DNA from: JALZBL01 sp040004775
GTDB taxonomy: Bacteria > Actinomycetota > Actinomycetes > Mycobacteriales > Jatrophihabitantaceae
DNA: 38,870 nucleotides
Assembly (NCBI GenBank): GCA_040004775.1
Contig: JBDUAD010000012.1
Location: forward strand, 1-38,870
Reading direction: 5' to 3'
Below the pieces are notes generated by a model. It saw only the letters and a list, made by a program, of their open reading frames with translations, did not search any database and was not told the origin of the DNA. Positions 16,220-26,330 of this stretch are shown here, piece after piece (within the stretch, counting starts at the first letter, position 1; every line of letters begins with the position of its first letter). The position numbers and the translations under genes were made by a program.

Positions 16220-17433
16220 CATTGACCGACGCGCCCGCCCGTCCGGTCACCGGCTCCCCGCCCGACCGCTTCCGCTCGGCCGACTCGGCCGCCTACCCGC
16301 AAGCCTCCTCCCGCGAGGAGGAGTGGCGCTTCACGCCGCTGGCCAAGTTCCGGGTGCTGCTGGACGGAGGTCCGTCCGACGCCGTCCTGACGTGGGACTC
16401 GGTGCTGCCCGACGGTGTGGAGCTCCTGACGCTGCCCGCCGACGCACCGGAGCTGGCCCAGCTGCCGTTGCCGGCCGACCGGCTCTCGGCCCTGGCGCGC
16501 GAGCGCAGCCCGGCGGTCACGGTGCTGAGGATCGCCAAGGGCGCCGAGCCGGTCGAGCCGGTGGCCGTGCGGCTGTCCGGTACCGGTTCCGCCGACGTCG
16601 TCTGGACCCACCTGGTGATCGACGCCGGTGAGCAGTCGAGCGCCGCCGTGGTGATCGAGTACACCGGCTCGGCCCGCTTCGCCGCAGAGACCTCGGTGCT
16701 GGTCGGCGACGGTGCCCGCCTGAATCTGGTCCAGGTGCAGGACTGGGCGGCCGACACGGTCCACGGCGAGCACGTCGGCGCGCGGGTCGGGCGTGACGCC
16801 ACACTGACTCACACCGCCGTCGGCCTCGGCGGCGGTGTGGTGCGGATCGTGCCCACGGTGGAGTTCGCCGGTTCCGGGGCCACCGCCCGTATGTACGGCG
16901 TGGGCTTCGCCGGCGACGGCCAGCACCTGGAGTCGCGCCTGTTCGTCGACCACTCCGTGCCCGAGTGCACCTCCGACGTGGTCTACAAGAACGTCCTCAC
17001 CGGTCAGCGGACCCGCACGGTGTGGATCGGCGACGTGCGCATCCGCCCGAGCGCGACCGGCACCCGAACGTTCGAGCTCAACCGCAACCTGCTGCTGTCC
17101 GGGGGTGCGCGCGCCGACTCGGTGCCCAACCTCGAGATCGAGACCGGGCAGATCGCCGGAGCCGGGCACGCCAGCGCCACGGGACGATTCGACGACCTGC
17201 AGCTGTTCTACCTGCAGGCCCGCGGCATCCCCGAGGCCGAGGCCCGCCGGCTGGTGGTGCGGGGCTTCCTGGCCGAGGTGATTCACCGCATCGGCCTGCC
17301 CGAGCTCGAGCAGCGGCTGGTCGCCGCGATCGAGCACCGGCTCGGGGCCGCACCGGCCACCGCCGGCGCCCGCGCAGATGTACTGCACGACGTCCATGAC
17401 GACGACAAAGCAAACGAACTGGAGAACGCCTGA
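16216..17433 (+). CDS. sufD: Fe-S cluster assembly protein SufD
   Basis: Partner of SufB in the SufBC2D scaffold, required for iron acquisition and complex assembly. The 405-residue protein shares the C-terminal beta-helix and the 'RGFLAEVIHRI' helix with SufB, shows 'ECTSDVVYKNVL' and 'NRNLLLSGGARADSVPNLEI', and opens with the typical 'EEWRFTPL' segment near residue 35. ATG at 16216 overlaps the sufB TGA. A large in-frame extension upstream runs inside sufB and is not used. The sufC ATG begins one base after its TGA. Confidence 0.95.
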   Translation: MTLTDAPARPVTGSPPDRFRSADSAAYPQASSREEEWRFTPLAKFRVLLDGGPSDAVLTWDSVLPDGVELLTLPADAPELAQLPLPADRLSALARERSPAVTVLRIAKGAEPVEPVAVRLSGTGSADVVWTHLVIDAGEQSSAAVVIEYTGSARFAAETSVLVGDGARLNLVQVQDWAADTVHGEHVGARVGRDATLTHTAVGLGGGVVRIVPTVEFAGSGATARMYGVGFAGDGQHLESRLFVDHSVPECTSDVVYKNVLTGQRTRTVWIGDVRIRPSATGTRTFELNRNLLLSGGARADSVPNLEIETGQIAGAGHASATGRFDDLQLFYLQARGIPEAEARRLVVRGFLAEVIHRIGLPELEQRLVAAIEHRLGAAPATAGARADVLHDVHDDDKANELENA

Positions 17434-17434
17434 C

Positions 17435-18199
17435 ATGGCCACCCTGGAGATCCGCGGCCTGCACGTCGCGGTCGAGGACACCGAGATCCTCAAGGGGGTC
17501 GACCTCACCGTGAGCAGCGGTCAGACCCACGCCATCATGGGCCCCAACGGTTCGGGCAAGTCGACCCTGGCCTACTCGGTGGCCGGCCACCCCAAGTACA
17601 CGGTGACCTCCGGCGCGGTGCTGCTCGACGGCGAGGACGTGCTGTCGATGACCGTCGACGAGCGGGCGCGCGCCGGGCTGTTCCTGGCCATGCAGTACCC
17701 GGTCGAGGTACCCGGAGTCTCGGTGTCGAACTTCCTGCGGACCGCGGCCACCGCGGTGCGGGGCGAGGCGCCGAAGCTGCGCACCTGGGTCAAGGAGGTC
17801 AACTCCGAAATGGGTGCGCTGGGCATGGACAAGGCGTTCGCCGAGCGGTCGGTCAACGAGGGCTTCTCCGGCGGGGAGAAGAAGCGCCACGAGATCCTGC
17901 AAATGGCCCTGCTCAAGCCCAAGATCGCTATCCTTGACGAGACCGACTCCGGACTGGACGTCGACGCGCTGCGGGTGGTCAGTGAGGGCGTCAACCGCAG
18001 CCGGGCCACCGGGGTCGGCACCCTGCTGATCACGCACTACACGCGGATCCTGCGCTACGTCGAGCCCGACGCCGTTCACGTGTTCTTCGACGGACGCATC
18101 GTCGAGTCCGGCGGCAAGGAACTGGCCGACCGGCTCGAGGCGGAGGGTTACGCCCGCTATGGGGTGGCCGAGCCGGCGGCCGTCCCGCTGGCCGGCTAG
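17435..18199 (+). CDS. sufC: Fe-S cluster assembly ATPase SufC
   Basis: ABC-type ATPase of the SufBC2D complex; ATP binding drives dimerisation and opens the SufB-SufD interface. The 254-residue protein has Walker A 'GPNGSGKST' at 36-44, the SufC-specific signature 'FSGGEKKRHEILQ' at 144-156, Walker B 'AILDETDSGLD' at 165-175 and the H-loop His at 201. The DETDSGLD form distinguishes it from transport ATPases. ATG lies one base after the sufD stop; an upstream in-frame ATG at 17378 would overlap sufD by 56 bp and lacks support. sufS starts 10 bp downstream. Confidence 0.97.
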   Translation: MATLEIRGLHVAVEDTEILKGVDLTVSSGQTHAIMGPNGSGKSTLAYSVAGHPKYTVTSGAVLLDGEDVLSMTVDERARAGLFLAMQYPVEVPGVSVSNFLRTAATAVRGEAPKLRTWVKEVNSEMGALGMDKAFAERSVNEGFSGGEKKRHEILQMALLKPKIAILDETDSGLDVDALRVVSEGVNRSRATGVGTLLITHYTRILRYVEPDAVHVFFDGRIVESGGKELADRLEAEGYARYGVAEPAAVPLAG

Positions 18200-18209
18200 G
18201 GGTGCGGAC

Positions 18210-19472
18210 ATGAGCTTCGACGTAGACACCGTCCGCAAGGACTTCCCGATCCTGCAGCGCGAGGTGCACGGGCACCCGCTGGTGTACCTCGACACGGCCA
18301 ACAGCTCGCAGAAGCCGCAGCCGGTCATCGATGCCATGAGCGACTTCTACGCCAACCACTACGCCAACGTGGCCCGAGCGGTGCACACCCTCGGGTCCGA
18401 GGCGACCACCGCGTTCGAGGGCGCCCGGGACAAGGTCGCGGCGTTCGTCAACGCCCCGCGGCGCGACGAGATCGTCTTCACCCGCAACTCCACCGAGGGT
18501 TTGAACCTGGTCGCCTACGCGATGTCCAACGCCACGACGACGCCCGGCGCCGAGCGGTTCCGGCTCGGGGCCGGCGACGAGATCGTCGTCACCGAGATGG
18601 AGCACCACTCCAACCTTGTGCCGTGGCAGCTGCTGGCCCAGCGCACCGGGGCCACCCTGCGCTGGATCGGCCTGGACGACGACGGCCGCCTGCGCCAGGA
18701 CGAGATCGACGAGGTGATCGGCGAGCGCACGCGCGTGGTCGCGTTCGTGCACCAGTCGAACGCCCTCGGCACGGTGAACCCGGTCGCGCGAATCGTCGCG
18801 CGGGCGCACGCCGTCGGCGCGCTGGTCGTCCTTGACGCCTCCCAGTCGGCTCCGCACCGCCCGCTCGACGTCCAGGAACTCGACGCCGACTTCGTGGTGT
18901 TCACCGGCCACAAGCTGTACGGACCGAGCGGGGTGGGCGTGCTGTGGGGCCGCTACGACCTGCTGGCCGCGCTGCCGCCGTTCCTGGGCGGCGGCGAGAT
19001 GATCGAGACCGTCACCATGGAAGGCACCACGTTCGCCGCGCCGCCGCACCGCTTCGAGGCCGGCACGCCGATGATCGCCGAGGCCGTCGGTCTCGGTGCC
19101 GCGGTCGACTGGGTCGGCGCGATCGGCATGGACACCGTCGCCGCCCACGAGCAGGAGTTGGTGGAGTACGCCCTGCCCGCCCTCAGTGAGCTGGCCGGCG
19201 TGCGCATCATCGGCCCGAAGACCGCGGTCGAGCGCGGCGCGGCGATCTCGTTCGTGGTCGACGGCCTGCACCCGCACGACGTCGCCCAGCTGCTCGACGA
19301 GCAGGGCATCGCGGTGCGAGCCGGACACCACTGCGCCCGTCCGGTCTGCGTGCGCTACGGCGTGCCCGCCACCACTCGCGCGTCGTTCGGCGTCTACACC
19401 ACCACCGCGGAGATCGACGCGCTGGTCGACGGAATCCGGTCGGCTCAGCGCGCGTTCGGACTGGCGCGATGA
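18210..19472 (+). CDS. sufS: Cysteine desulfurase SufS
   Basis: PLP enzyme that takes sulfur from L-cysteine as a persulfide for Fe-S assembly. In the 420-residue protein the PLP lysine is K235 in 'FTGHKLYGPSG', D209 and H132 ('EMEHHSN') lie in the cofactor pocket, and the catalytic cysteine is C375 in 'AGHHCARP', in the loop form of group II desulfurases. ATG at 18210 follows sufC by 10 bp. The stop overlaps the sufU ATG, matching the functional pairing of SufS with SufU. Confidence 0.97.
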   Translation: MSFDVDTVRKDFPILQREVHGHPLVYLDTANSSQKPQPVIDAMSDFYANHYANVARAVHTLGSEATTAFEGARDKVAAFVNAPRRDEIVFTRNSTEGLNLVAYAMSNATTTPGAERFRLGAGDEIVVTEMEHHSNLVPWQLLAQRTGATLRWIGLDDDGRLRQDEIDEVIGERTRVVAFVHQSNALGTVNPVARIVARAHAVGALVVLDASQSAPHRPLDVQELDADFVVFTGHKLYGPSGVGVLWGRYDLLAALPPFLGGGEMIETVTMEGTTFAAPPHRFEAGTPMIAEAVGLGAAVDWVGAIGMDTVAAHEQELVEYALPALSELAGVRIIGPKTAVERGAAISFVVDGLHPHDVAQLLDEQGIAVRAGHHCARPVCVRYGVPATTRASFGVYTTTAEIDALVDGIRSAQRAFGLAR

Positions 19473-19966
19473 GCGTCGACTCGATGTACCAGGAGATCAT
19501 CCTGGATCACTACAAGCACCCGGAGCACCACGGGCTGATCGATTCCTTCGACGCCGAGGTGCATCACGTGAACCCGACCTGCGGCGACGAGGTGACCCTG
19601 CGAGTGCGCCTGGCCGACGGCGCGGTGAGCGACCTCGGCTGGGAGGGCCTGGGCTGCTCGATCAGCCAGGCCTCGACCTCGGTGATGAGCGGGCTGGTGA
19701 TCGGCCGCAGCGTGGAGGACGCGCTGGCCCTGCAGGAGGAGTTCCTGGACCTCATGCAGTCCCGCGGCGACGCCCACCTCGACGAGGCCGCCGAGGAGCG
19801 CCTGGACGACGCGGTCGCCTTCGAAGGGGTGGCCAAGTACCCGGCCCGGGTGAAGTGCGCGCTGCTGGGCTGGATGGCCATGAAAGGGGCGGTTGCCGAG
19901 GCGACCGCGGTGACGAGCGCGGTGGCCGGGGCGGCCACCGTCGGTGGAGAGGACGAACGGTCATGA
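19469..19966 (+). CDS. sufU: Zinc-dependent sulfurtransferase SufU
   Basis: Accepts persulfide sulfur from SufS, replacing SufE in Gram-positive bacteria. Zinc ligands are visible: C38 and D40 in 'NPTCGDE', C63 in 'GLGCSISQAS', and C130 in 'RVKCALLGW'. The 165-residue protein opens with the family motif 'MYQEIILDHYKHP' and has a short Ala/Val-rich tail. ATGA overlap with sufS upstream and with sufT downstream indicates tight coupling. No sufE gene is seen in the window, which fits SufU as the acceptor. Confidence 0.96.
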   Translation: MSVDSMYQEIILDHYKHPEHHGLIDSFDAEVHHVNPTCGDEVTLRVRLADGAVSDLGWEGLGCSISQASTSVMSGLVIGRSVEDALALQEEFLDLMQSRGDAHLDEAAEERLDDAVAFEGVAKYPARVKCALLGWMAMKGAVAEATAVTSAVAGAATVGGEDERS

Positions 19967-20304
19967 CCGACATCGCAGTCGAAATCCCTTCGCGCGACGA
20001 CGTGGAGGAGGCGATGCGCGACGTCGTCGACCCGGAGCTCGGGATCAACGTGGTCGACCTCGGCCTGGTGTACGACGTCCACATCGACGACGACGCCTCC
20101 GTGGTCCTGGACATGACGCTGACCTCCGCCGCGTGCCCGCTGACCGACGTCATCGAAGATCAGACCGCGGCGGCGCTGACGAGCGGCCCACGGCCGGTGG
20201 CCCGCGGCTTCACCATCAACTGGGTGTGGATGCCACCGTGGGGTCCAGACAAGATCACCGACGACGGTCGCGAGCAGCTGCGTGCCCTCGGCTTCAACGT
20301 CTGA
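19963..20304 (+). CDS. sufT: SufT, DUF59/MIP18-family Fe-S maturation factor
   Basis: A 113-residue DUF59 protein, known in other bacteria as SufT, which helps mature or deliver Fe-S clusters. It shows 'VVDPELGINVVDLGLVYDV' at 21-39 with the conserved DPE, and C58 in 'TSAACPLTD', the conserved cysteine of the family. ATG overlaps the sufU TGA. It is the last gene of the sufR-B-D-C-S-U-T set; the next gene starts 55 bp later and has its own -10-like element. Confidence 0.9.
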   Translation: MTDIAVEIPSRDDVEEAMRDVVDPELGINVVDLGLVYDVHIDDDASVVLDMTLTSAACPLTDVIEDQTAAALTSGPRPVARGFTINWVWMPPWGPDKITDDGREQLRALGFNV

Positions 20305-20337
20305 GCCCGCACGCGGGGTCCGCCCGATGGCGCGCAA

Positions 20338-20362
20338 CCGCATTGCGGATACTCAAAGGATG
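20338..20362 (+). promoter_or_regulatory. Candidate leaderless promoter of the DUF2236 gene with short dyad
   Basis: GATACT at 20348-20353 (weaker match to TANNNT) ends 6 bases before ATG at 20360. An 11-bp dyad CCGCATTGCGG (20338-20348) abuts the -10 and could be an operator. No Shine-Dalgarno is present at a usable distance. Confidence 0.4.
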
Positions 20363-21211
20363 ACCGCAGTCGCGCACATCCCCAGCTCAACCGATGCCCT
20401 GGCCGACGTCGGCCTTTTCGGGCCGGACTCCGTGACCTGGCGGATCCACAGTGACCCGGCGATGGCCCTGGCCGGCTTCCGGGCGCTGTTGCTGCAGGCC
20501 GTGCATCCGCTGGTCATGGCCGGCTTCTCCGACAACTCCCGTTACCGGGCGGACCCGTGGGGACGGCTGCAGCGCACCGGCGAGTGGGTGGCCACCGTCA
20601 CCTATGGAACCACCGCCGAGGCCGAGGCCGCCGGGGAGCGCCTGCGGCGGCTGCACGCCCGGCTCGGTTCCGGCGTCGAGCCGGAGAGCGGACGCCCGTA
20701 CCGGGTGGACGACCCGGACCTGCTGCGCTGGGTGCACGTCACCGAGGTGGAGTCGTTCCTGTCGACCTTCCGCCGGTGCGGCGGCACACTGCAGCCCGGG
20801 GACGCCGACCGCTACGTCCGGGAGATGCGCCGCTCGGCGCAACTCGTCGGCCTCGACCCGGACAGTGTTCCGGCGACGGAAGACGACATCGAGCAGTACT
20901 ACCGCGACGTGCGACCCGAATTGCGGGTATCCAACACCGCGCTGCGGACCGCGCTGTGGGGCTTCGCCCCGCCGATGCCGCGCTGGGTCGCCCTGGCCAC
21001 CCCGGCCCGTCCGGCGTGGGCCGGGCTGGTGGCCGTGGCCGCCGGCATGCTGCCGCCGTGGGCGCGCCGGCTCTACGGCCTGCCCGCCCTGCCCACCACC
21101 GACCTCGCAGCCAGCCTGTCCGGACGGACGCTGCGCCAGGCGGCGCTGTTCCTGCCGTCGAGCTGGCGCCAGAGCCCGATCCAGAAAGTGGCCCTGGCCC
21201 GCATCGCCTGA
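20360..21211 (+). CDS. DUF2236 / MpaB-like oxygenase family protein
   Basis: A 283-residue member of the DUF2236 family, which includes heme-containing latex-clearing proteins and fungal MpaB-type oxygenases; most bacterial members are uncharacterised. Visible marks are 'GPDSVTWRIHSDP' at 21-33, 'LLLQAVHPLVMAGF' with H49 as the likely conserved axial-type His, 'YRADPWGRLQRT' at 62-73, and 'DLLRWVHVTEVESF' with H126. There is no signal peptide. The ORF can be opened further upstream, overlapping sufT, but ATG at 20360 fits the promoter and family opening. The substrate is unknown and heme binding is inferred from the family. Confidence 0.82.
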   Translation: MTAVAHIPSSTDALADVGLFGPDSVTWRIHSDPAMALAGFRALLLQAVHPLVMAGFSDNSRYRADPWGRLQRTGEWVATVTYGTTAEAEAAGERLRRLHARLGSGVEPESGRPYRVDDPDLLRWVHVTEVESFLSTFRRCGGTLQPGDADRYVREMRRSAQLVGLDPDSVPATEDDIEQYYRDVRPELRVSNTALRTALWGFAPPMPRWVALATPARPAWAGLVAVAAGMLPPWARRLYGLPALPTTDLAASLSGRTLRQAALFLPSSWRQSPIQKVALARIA

Positions 21212-21234
21212 AGCGGCGGTGTCCACGGTCAGCG

Positions 21235-21260
21235 GGTCCGACCCCGCGTCGGGGCGGATC
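21235..21260 (+). terminator. Hairpin downstream of the DUF2236 gene
   Basis: The left arm GGTCCG-A-CCCCG pairs with CGGGG-CGGATC around a CGT loop, leaving one bulged A and one G-U pair. It lies 24 bp after the stop. There is no T-run, as is common in GC-rich actinobacteria. Confidence 0.45.
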
Positions 21261-21296
21261 AGCGTCGATCACCGGGTCGGCCCGGCGCACGCCCAC

Positions 21297-21302
21297 TACC
21301 CT
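21297..21302 (+). promoter_or_regulatory. Candidate -10 of the ABC-F gene (TACCCT)
   Basis: TACCCT lies about 130 bp before the ABC-F ATG, implying a leader of roughly 120 nt. A GTG at 21308, close to the predicted transcription start, opens a 68-codon frame that overlaps the ABC-F start in another frame. Confidence 0.3.
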
Positions 21303-21431
21303 GGCCAGTGGCGGTCAGCGGTCCGCGCGACGCCGTTGGCGCACCACGTGAGCGCAGGACGGTGCAAGGTCCCGGCCCAGCGCTACCGATCATCGCTCGA
21401 CCGCCGTTCACCACGTTGGGAGCACACCGCC

Positions 21432-23060
<1,629 letters not shown>

Positions 23061-23085
23061 CCTTCGGCGGTGATCATCTGCTGAA

Positions 23086-23113
23086 CCACTCGACCGGGGG
23101 GCCGGGCGAGTGG
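23086..23113 (+). terminator. Hairpin terminator after the ABC-F gene
   Basis: CCACTCG-A-CCGG, loop GGGG, CCGG-G-CGAGTGG: an 11-bp stem with one A/G mismatch, beginning 25 bp after the ABC-F stop. There is no T-run. It separates the ABC-F gene from the small HTH gene. Confidence 0.6.
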
Positions 23114-23195
23114 AAACGGGGCGGCAGGAGATCGTCACCACCGGACGCCGAGGGGGCGTTCCGGAATCTCGTTACGACCGGGGGCAAGACAACGC

Positions 23196-23405
23196 ATGAC
23201 CAGTCTGAAGAAGGGTGCCCGCATCACGGGTACCGCACGCAACAAGCTCACCGCCGACGTGAGCAAGAAGTACGCCAAGGGCAGCAGCATCCGCGAGCTG
23301 GCTGAGGAGCAGGGCCGTTCCTACGGGTTCGTCCACCGGCTCCTGGCCGAGTCCGGGGTCGAGCTGCGCGGCCGCGGCGGAGCCACCCGCAAGAAGAAGG
23401 GCTGA
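23196..23405 (+). CDS. Small helix-turn-helix protein
   Basis: A basic 69-residue protein. A helix-turn-helix is evident at about residues 30-55 ('SIRELAEEQGRSYGFVHRLL'), flanked by Lys/Arg-rich ends ('MTSLKKGARITG' and 'RGRGGATRKKKG'). It resembles small conserved HTH proteins I recall from actinobacteria, but I do not recognise a named function. ATG at 23196 has a G-rich stretch about 11 bases upstream as its only ribosome-binding candidate. It is followed 9 bp later by the enoyl-CoA hydratase-like gene, possibly in one transcript. Confidence 0.85.
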   Translation: MTSLKKGARITGTARNKLTADVSKKYAKGSSIRELAEEQGRSYGFVHRLLAESGVELRGRGGATRKKKG

Positions 23406-23414
23406 TCCACCGCC

Positions 23415-24221
23415 GTGCCGCCGCCCGACACGGATTGTTCCGTTGTGGTCGCGCGGCACGGCGTCGCGGTGACGATCGAGGGTGATCGGGCCGATCTGGC
23501 CACGGTCACCCTCGATCGTCCCGAGCAGCTCAACGCCCAGACGCCGTTGACCTGGGCCGCGCTGGCCGAGACCGCAGCGGCCCTGCCGGCGTCCGTGCGG
23601 GTGGTGCTGGTCACCGCCGCGGGCCGTGCCTTCTCCGCCGGCCTCGATCGGGCGATGTTCACCCCGACCGGTGTTGCCGGCGCTCCCACGTTTCCCGAGC
23701 TGGCCGCGATGGAACCGGCGGCGGCCGACACCGAGATCGCTCGCTACCAGGCCGGTTTCGGCTGGCTGGCCCGCCCCGACCTCATCTCGATCGCCGCGGT
23801 GCAGGGCCACGCCGTCGGCGCCGGCTTCCAGCTTGCCCTGGCCTGCGACCTGCGCATCGTCGCCGACGACGCCCAGTTCTCCATGGCCGAGGTGCCCTTG
23901 GGCCTCGTGCCGGATCTGCTCGGCACCCGGCGCTTGGTCGAGCTGGTTGGGTACACGCGAGCGATGGAGATCTGCCTGACCGGGCGTCGGGTCGGCGCGG
24001 CCGAAGCGCTCACGCTGGGCCTGGCCAACCGCGTGGTCGCCCGTGCAGAGCTGGCCGATGCCGCGCGCGCCCTCGCCGCCGACGTGCTGGCCGCACCGCC
24101 CGCCGCCACCGCCGAACTGAAGCCGCTGCTGCTGGCCGCGTCCAACCGCTCGCCGGACGAGCAGGCGGCCGCTGAACGCGCCGCCCAGCACCGGCTGCTG
24201 CGCCGCCTCGCCGCGGGCTGA
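23415..24221 (+). CDS. Enoyl-CoA hydratase/isomerase family protein
   Basis: A 268-residue crotonase-fold protein. Oxyanion-hole segments are 'RAFSAGLDRAMF' at 71-82 and 'GHAVGAGFQLALACDLRI' at 131-148, followed by 'FSMAEVPLGLVPDLLGTRRL'. Of the two catalytic glutamates of classical hydratases, the second is kept (E159 in 'MAEVPLG') but the first position is Q139 ('GFQLAL'), and the usual GGTQRL is LGTRRL. A different crotonase reaction such as isomerisation is therefore as likely as hydration. GTG at 23415 is the first start after the HTH gene, 9 bp away. Confidence 0.87.
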   Translation: MPPPDTDCSVVVARHGVAVTIEGDRADLATVTLDRPEQLNAQTPLTWAALAETAAALPASVRVVLVTAAGRAFSAGLDRAMFTPTGVAGAPTFPELAAMEPAAADTEIARYQAGFGWLARPDLISIAAVQGHAVGAGFQLALACDLRIVADDAQFSMAEVPLGLVPDLLGTRRLVELVGYTRAMEICLTGRRVGAAEALTLGLANRVVARAELADAARALAADVLAAPPAATAELKPLLLAASNRSPDEQAAAERAAQHRLLRRLAAG

Positions 24222-24326
24222 CTGCTGGGCTGTCCGCCCGCGGAAGCCGGGCACCGTCGCAGGCTGTAACCGGCCGCCGCACCGTTGTGTCCGGGCCGGA
24301 ACGTACGTTGGTGCGGGAGGTCGATG

Positions 24327-26330
24327 ATGAGCGCACCGGGTGCCGGTGGAATGTGGCGGACGATGCACTCGTTCCGGACGGATCGTTCCGTGCTCGAGCG
24401 TGGGCTGGCCAAGGGCACGGCCCGGCGGGTGCTGTCCTTCGCCCGTCCGTACCGCGGCGCGCTGAGCGTGTTCCTCGTTCTCATCACGGTGGACGCGGTG
24501 ATCGGCGTGGCCACGCCGGTCCTTGCCGGGCGAGTGGTCAACACGATCACCTCGCACGGGCAGGTCCGCACCGTTGTAATCATCGCGCTGGTCATCGCCG
24601 GGCTGGCCATCGCCGACGCCGCCTTGTCCTTCGCTCAGCGCTGGTACTCCGCGCGCATCGGCGAGGGATTGATCTACGACCTGCGCACCGCGGTGTTCGA
24701 CCACGTCCAGCGCATGCCGCTGGCCTTTTTTACCCGTACCCAGACCGGCGCCCTGGTCAGCCGGCTCAACAGCGACGTTCTCGGCGCGCAGCAGGCGTTC
24801 ACCTCGACGCTGTCCGGCGTGGTCTCCAACGTGGTCGGTCTCGTCATCACTGCTGGGGTGATGTTCTCGCTGTCCTGGCAGATCACCGCGCTGTCCCTGG
24901 TTCTGCTGCCGGTCTTCGTCCTGCCCGCGCGCCGCATCGGTGCCCGTCTGCAGGCCATCACCCGCGAGTCCTACAACCTCAACGCGTCGATGAACGCGAC
25001 GATGACCGAGCGGTTCAACGTCTCCGGCGCCCTGTTGGTGAAGTTATTCGGCCACCCGGAGACCGAGGACGCCTCCTTCCGCTCGCGGGCCGGGCGGGTA
25101 CGCGACATCGGCGTGACCTCGGCGGTGTACGGCCGGGCGTTCTTCGTGGCCCTCAGCTTGGTGGCGAGCCTGGCCCAGGCGCTGGTCTACGGCCTCGGCG
25201 GTTACTACGCCCTGACCGGTCGGCTGAATACCGGCACCGTCGTCACCCTGGCCCTGCTGCTGAGCCGCCTCTACGGCCCGCTGACCGCGCTGTCCAACGT
25301 GCGGGTGGACGTCATGAGCGCGCTGGTCAGCTTCGACCGGGTGTTCGAGGTGCTCGACCTGGCGCCCATGGTCGCCGACCGCCCCGATGCAGCGGAACTT
25401 CCGGCCGATGCGCGAAGCATCGAGTTCCGCGACGTGCGCTTCTCCTACCCGACCGCGGCCGAGGTGTCACTGGCCTCGCTGGAGGACGTCGCCCGGCTGG
25501 AGACCACGGCCACGCAGGAGGTTCTGCGCGGCGTCAGCTTCCGGGCCGAGCCGGGGGAGATGGTGGCCCTCGTCGGCCCGTCGGGCGGGGGCAAGACGAC
25601 GATCAGCCAGCTCGTCCCGCGGATCTACGACGTGCGTTCCGGCGCGGTCTTGGTCGGTGACCTCGACGTGAGGGCGGTGACCCAGCAGTCGTTGCGCGAC
25701 CGGATCGGAGTGGTCAGCCAGGACGCGCACATGTTCCACGACTCCATCGCGGCCAACCTGCGCTATGGGCGCCCCGACGCGACCGACGAGCAGTTGTGGC
25801 GCGCCGTCGACGACGCCCAGATCGGTGGCCTGGTGCGCAACCTGCCCGACGGGCTCGACACGGTGGTCGGCGACCGCGGCTACCGGCTCTCCGGCGGAGA
25901 GAAGCAACGGCTGGCCATCGCCCGGCTGCTGCTGAAGTCGCCGCACCTGGTGATCCTCGACGAGGCCACTGCCCATCTCGACAGCGAGAGTGAGGCGGCG
26001 GTTCAGCTGGCCCTGGCCGGTGCGCTCACCGGCCGCACCTCCCTGGTGATCGCCCACCGCCTGTCGACCATCCTCGACGCCGACCGCATCATCGTCGTCG
26101 ACGGTGGGCGCGTCGTGGACAGCGGCACGCACGCCCAGCTCCTGGCCCGCGGCGGCCTGTACGCCGAGCTCTACCGCACGCAATTCGAGCGTCAAGCCAC
26201 GGGCTCCGGTGTCCCTTCGGCTTCTGCATTTCCGGACGTTGCGGCGTCCGCGGGCGAAGCGGGCGCGATGGTCGTGCGCAGGGATCAGACGGTGGCCACC
26301 GACGGGGCGGGTGCAACGGCCGGGCGGTGA
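24327..26330 (+). CDS. ABC transporter, fused permease-ATPase (exporter half-transporter)
   Basis: A 667-residue exporter with an N-terminal six-helix transmembrane domain (about 40-330) fused to an ATPase domain. Walker A is 'GPSGGGKTT' at 417-425, the signature 'LSGGEKQRLAIARLLL', Walker B 'HLVILDEATAHLD' and H-loop 'AHRLS'. An insertion of about 20 residues ('AEVSLASLEDVARLETTATQ') lies between the A-loop tyrosine and the first core strand. GGGAGG stands 6 bases before ATG 24327, so this is preferred to the adjacent ATG at 24324. It probably works as a homodimer; the substrate is unknown. Its last 46 bp overlap the convergent ROK gene. Confidence 0.92.
   Translation: MSAPGAGGMWRTMHSFRTDRSVLERGLAKGTARRVLSFARPYRGALSVFLVLITVDAVIGVATPVLAGRVVNTITSHGQVRTVVIIALVIAGLAIADAALSFAQRWYSARIGEGLIYDLRTAVFDHVQRMPLAFFTRTQTGALVSRLNSDVLGAQQAFTSTLSGVVSNVVGLVITAGVMFSLSWQITALSLVLLPVFVLPARRIGARLQAITRESYNLNASMNATMTERFNVSGALLVKLFGHPETEDASFRSRAGRVRDIGVTSAVYGRAFFVALSLVASLAQALVYGLGGYYALTGRLNTGTVVTLALLLSRLYGPLTALSNVRVDVMSALVSFDRVFEVLDLAPMVADRPDAAELPADARSIEFRDVRFSYPTAAEVSLASLEDVARLETTATQEVLRGVSFRAEPGEMVALVGPSGGGKTTISQLVPRIYDVRSGAVLVGDLDVRAVTQQSLRDRIGVVSQDAHMFHDSIAANLRYGRPDATDEQLWRAVDDAQIGGLVRNLPDGLDTVVGDRGYRLSGGEKQRLAIARLLLKSPHLVILDEATAHLDSESEAAVQLALAGALTGRTSLVIAHRLSTILDADRIIVVDGGRVVDSGTHAQLLARGGLYAELYRTQFERQATGSGVPSASAFPDVAASAGEAGAMVVRRDQTVATDGAGATAGR

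Noticed and set aside
14696..16222. 508-codon minus-strand frame opposite sufB
   Set aside because: Complementary shadow of sufB with Val/Asp/His/Leu-biased composition and no motif.
23150..23175. GGAAT-GTT pair upstream of the HTH gene as an ECF sigma promoter
   Set aside because: The spacing between the two elements is far below the 16-18 bp these promoters need.
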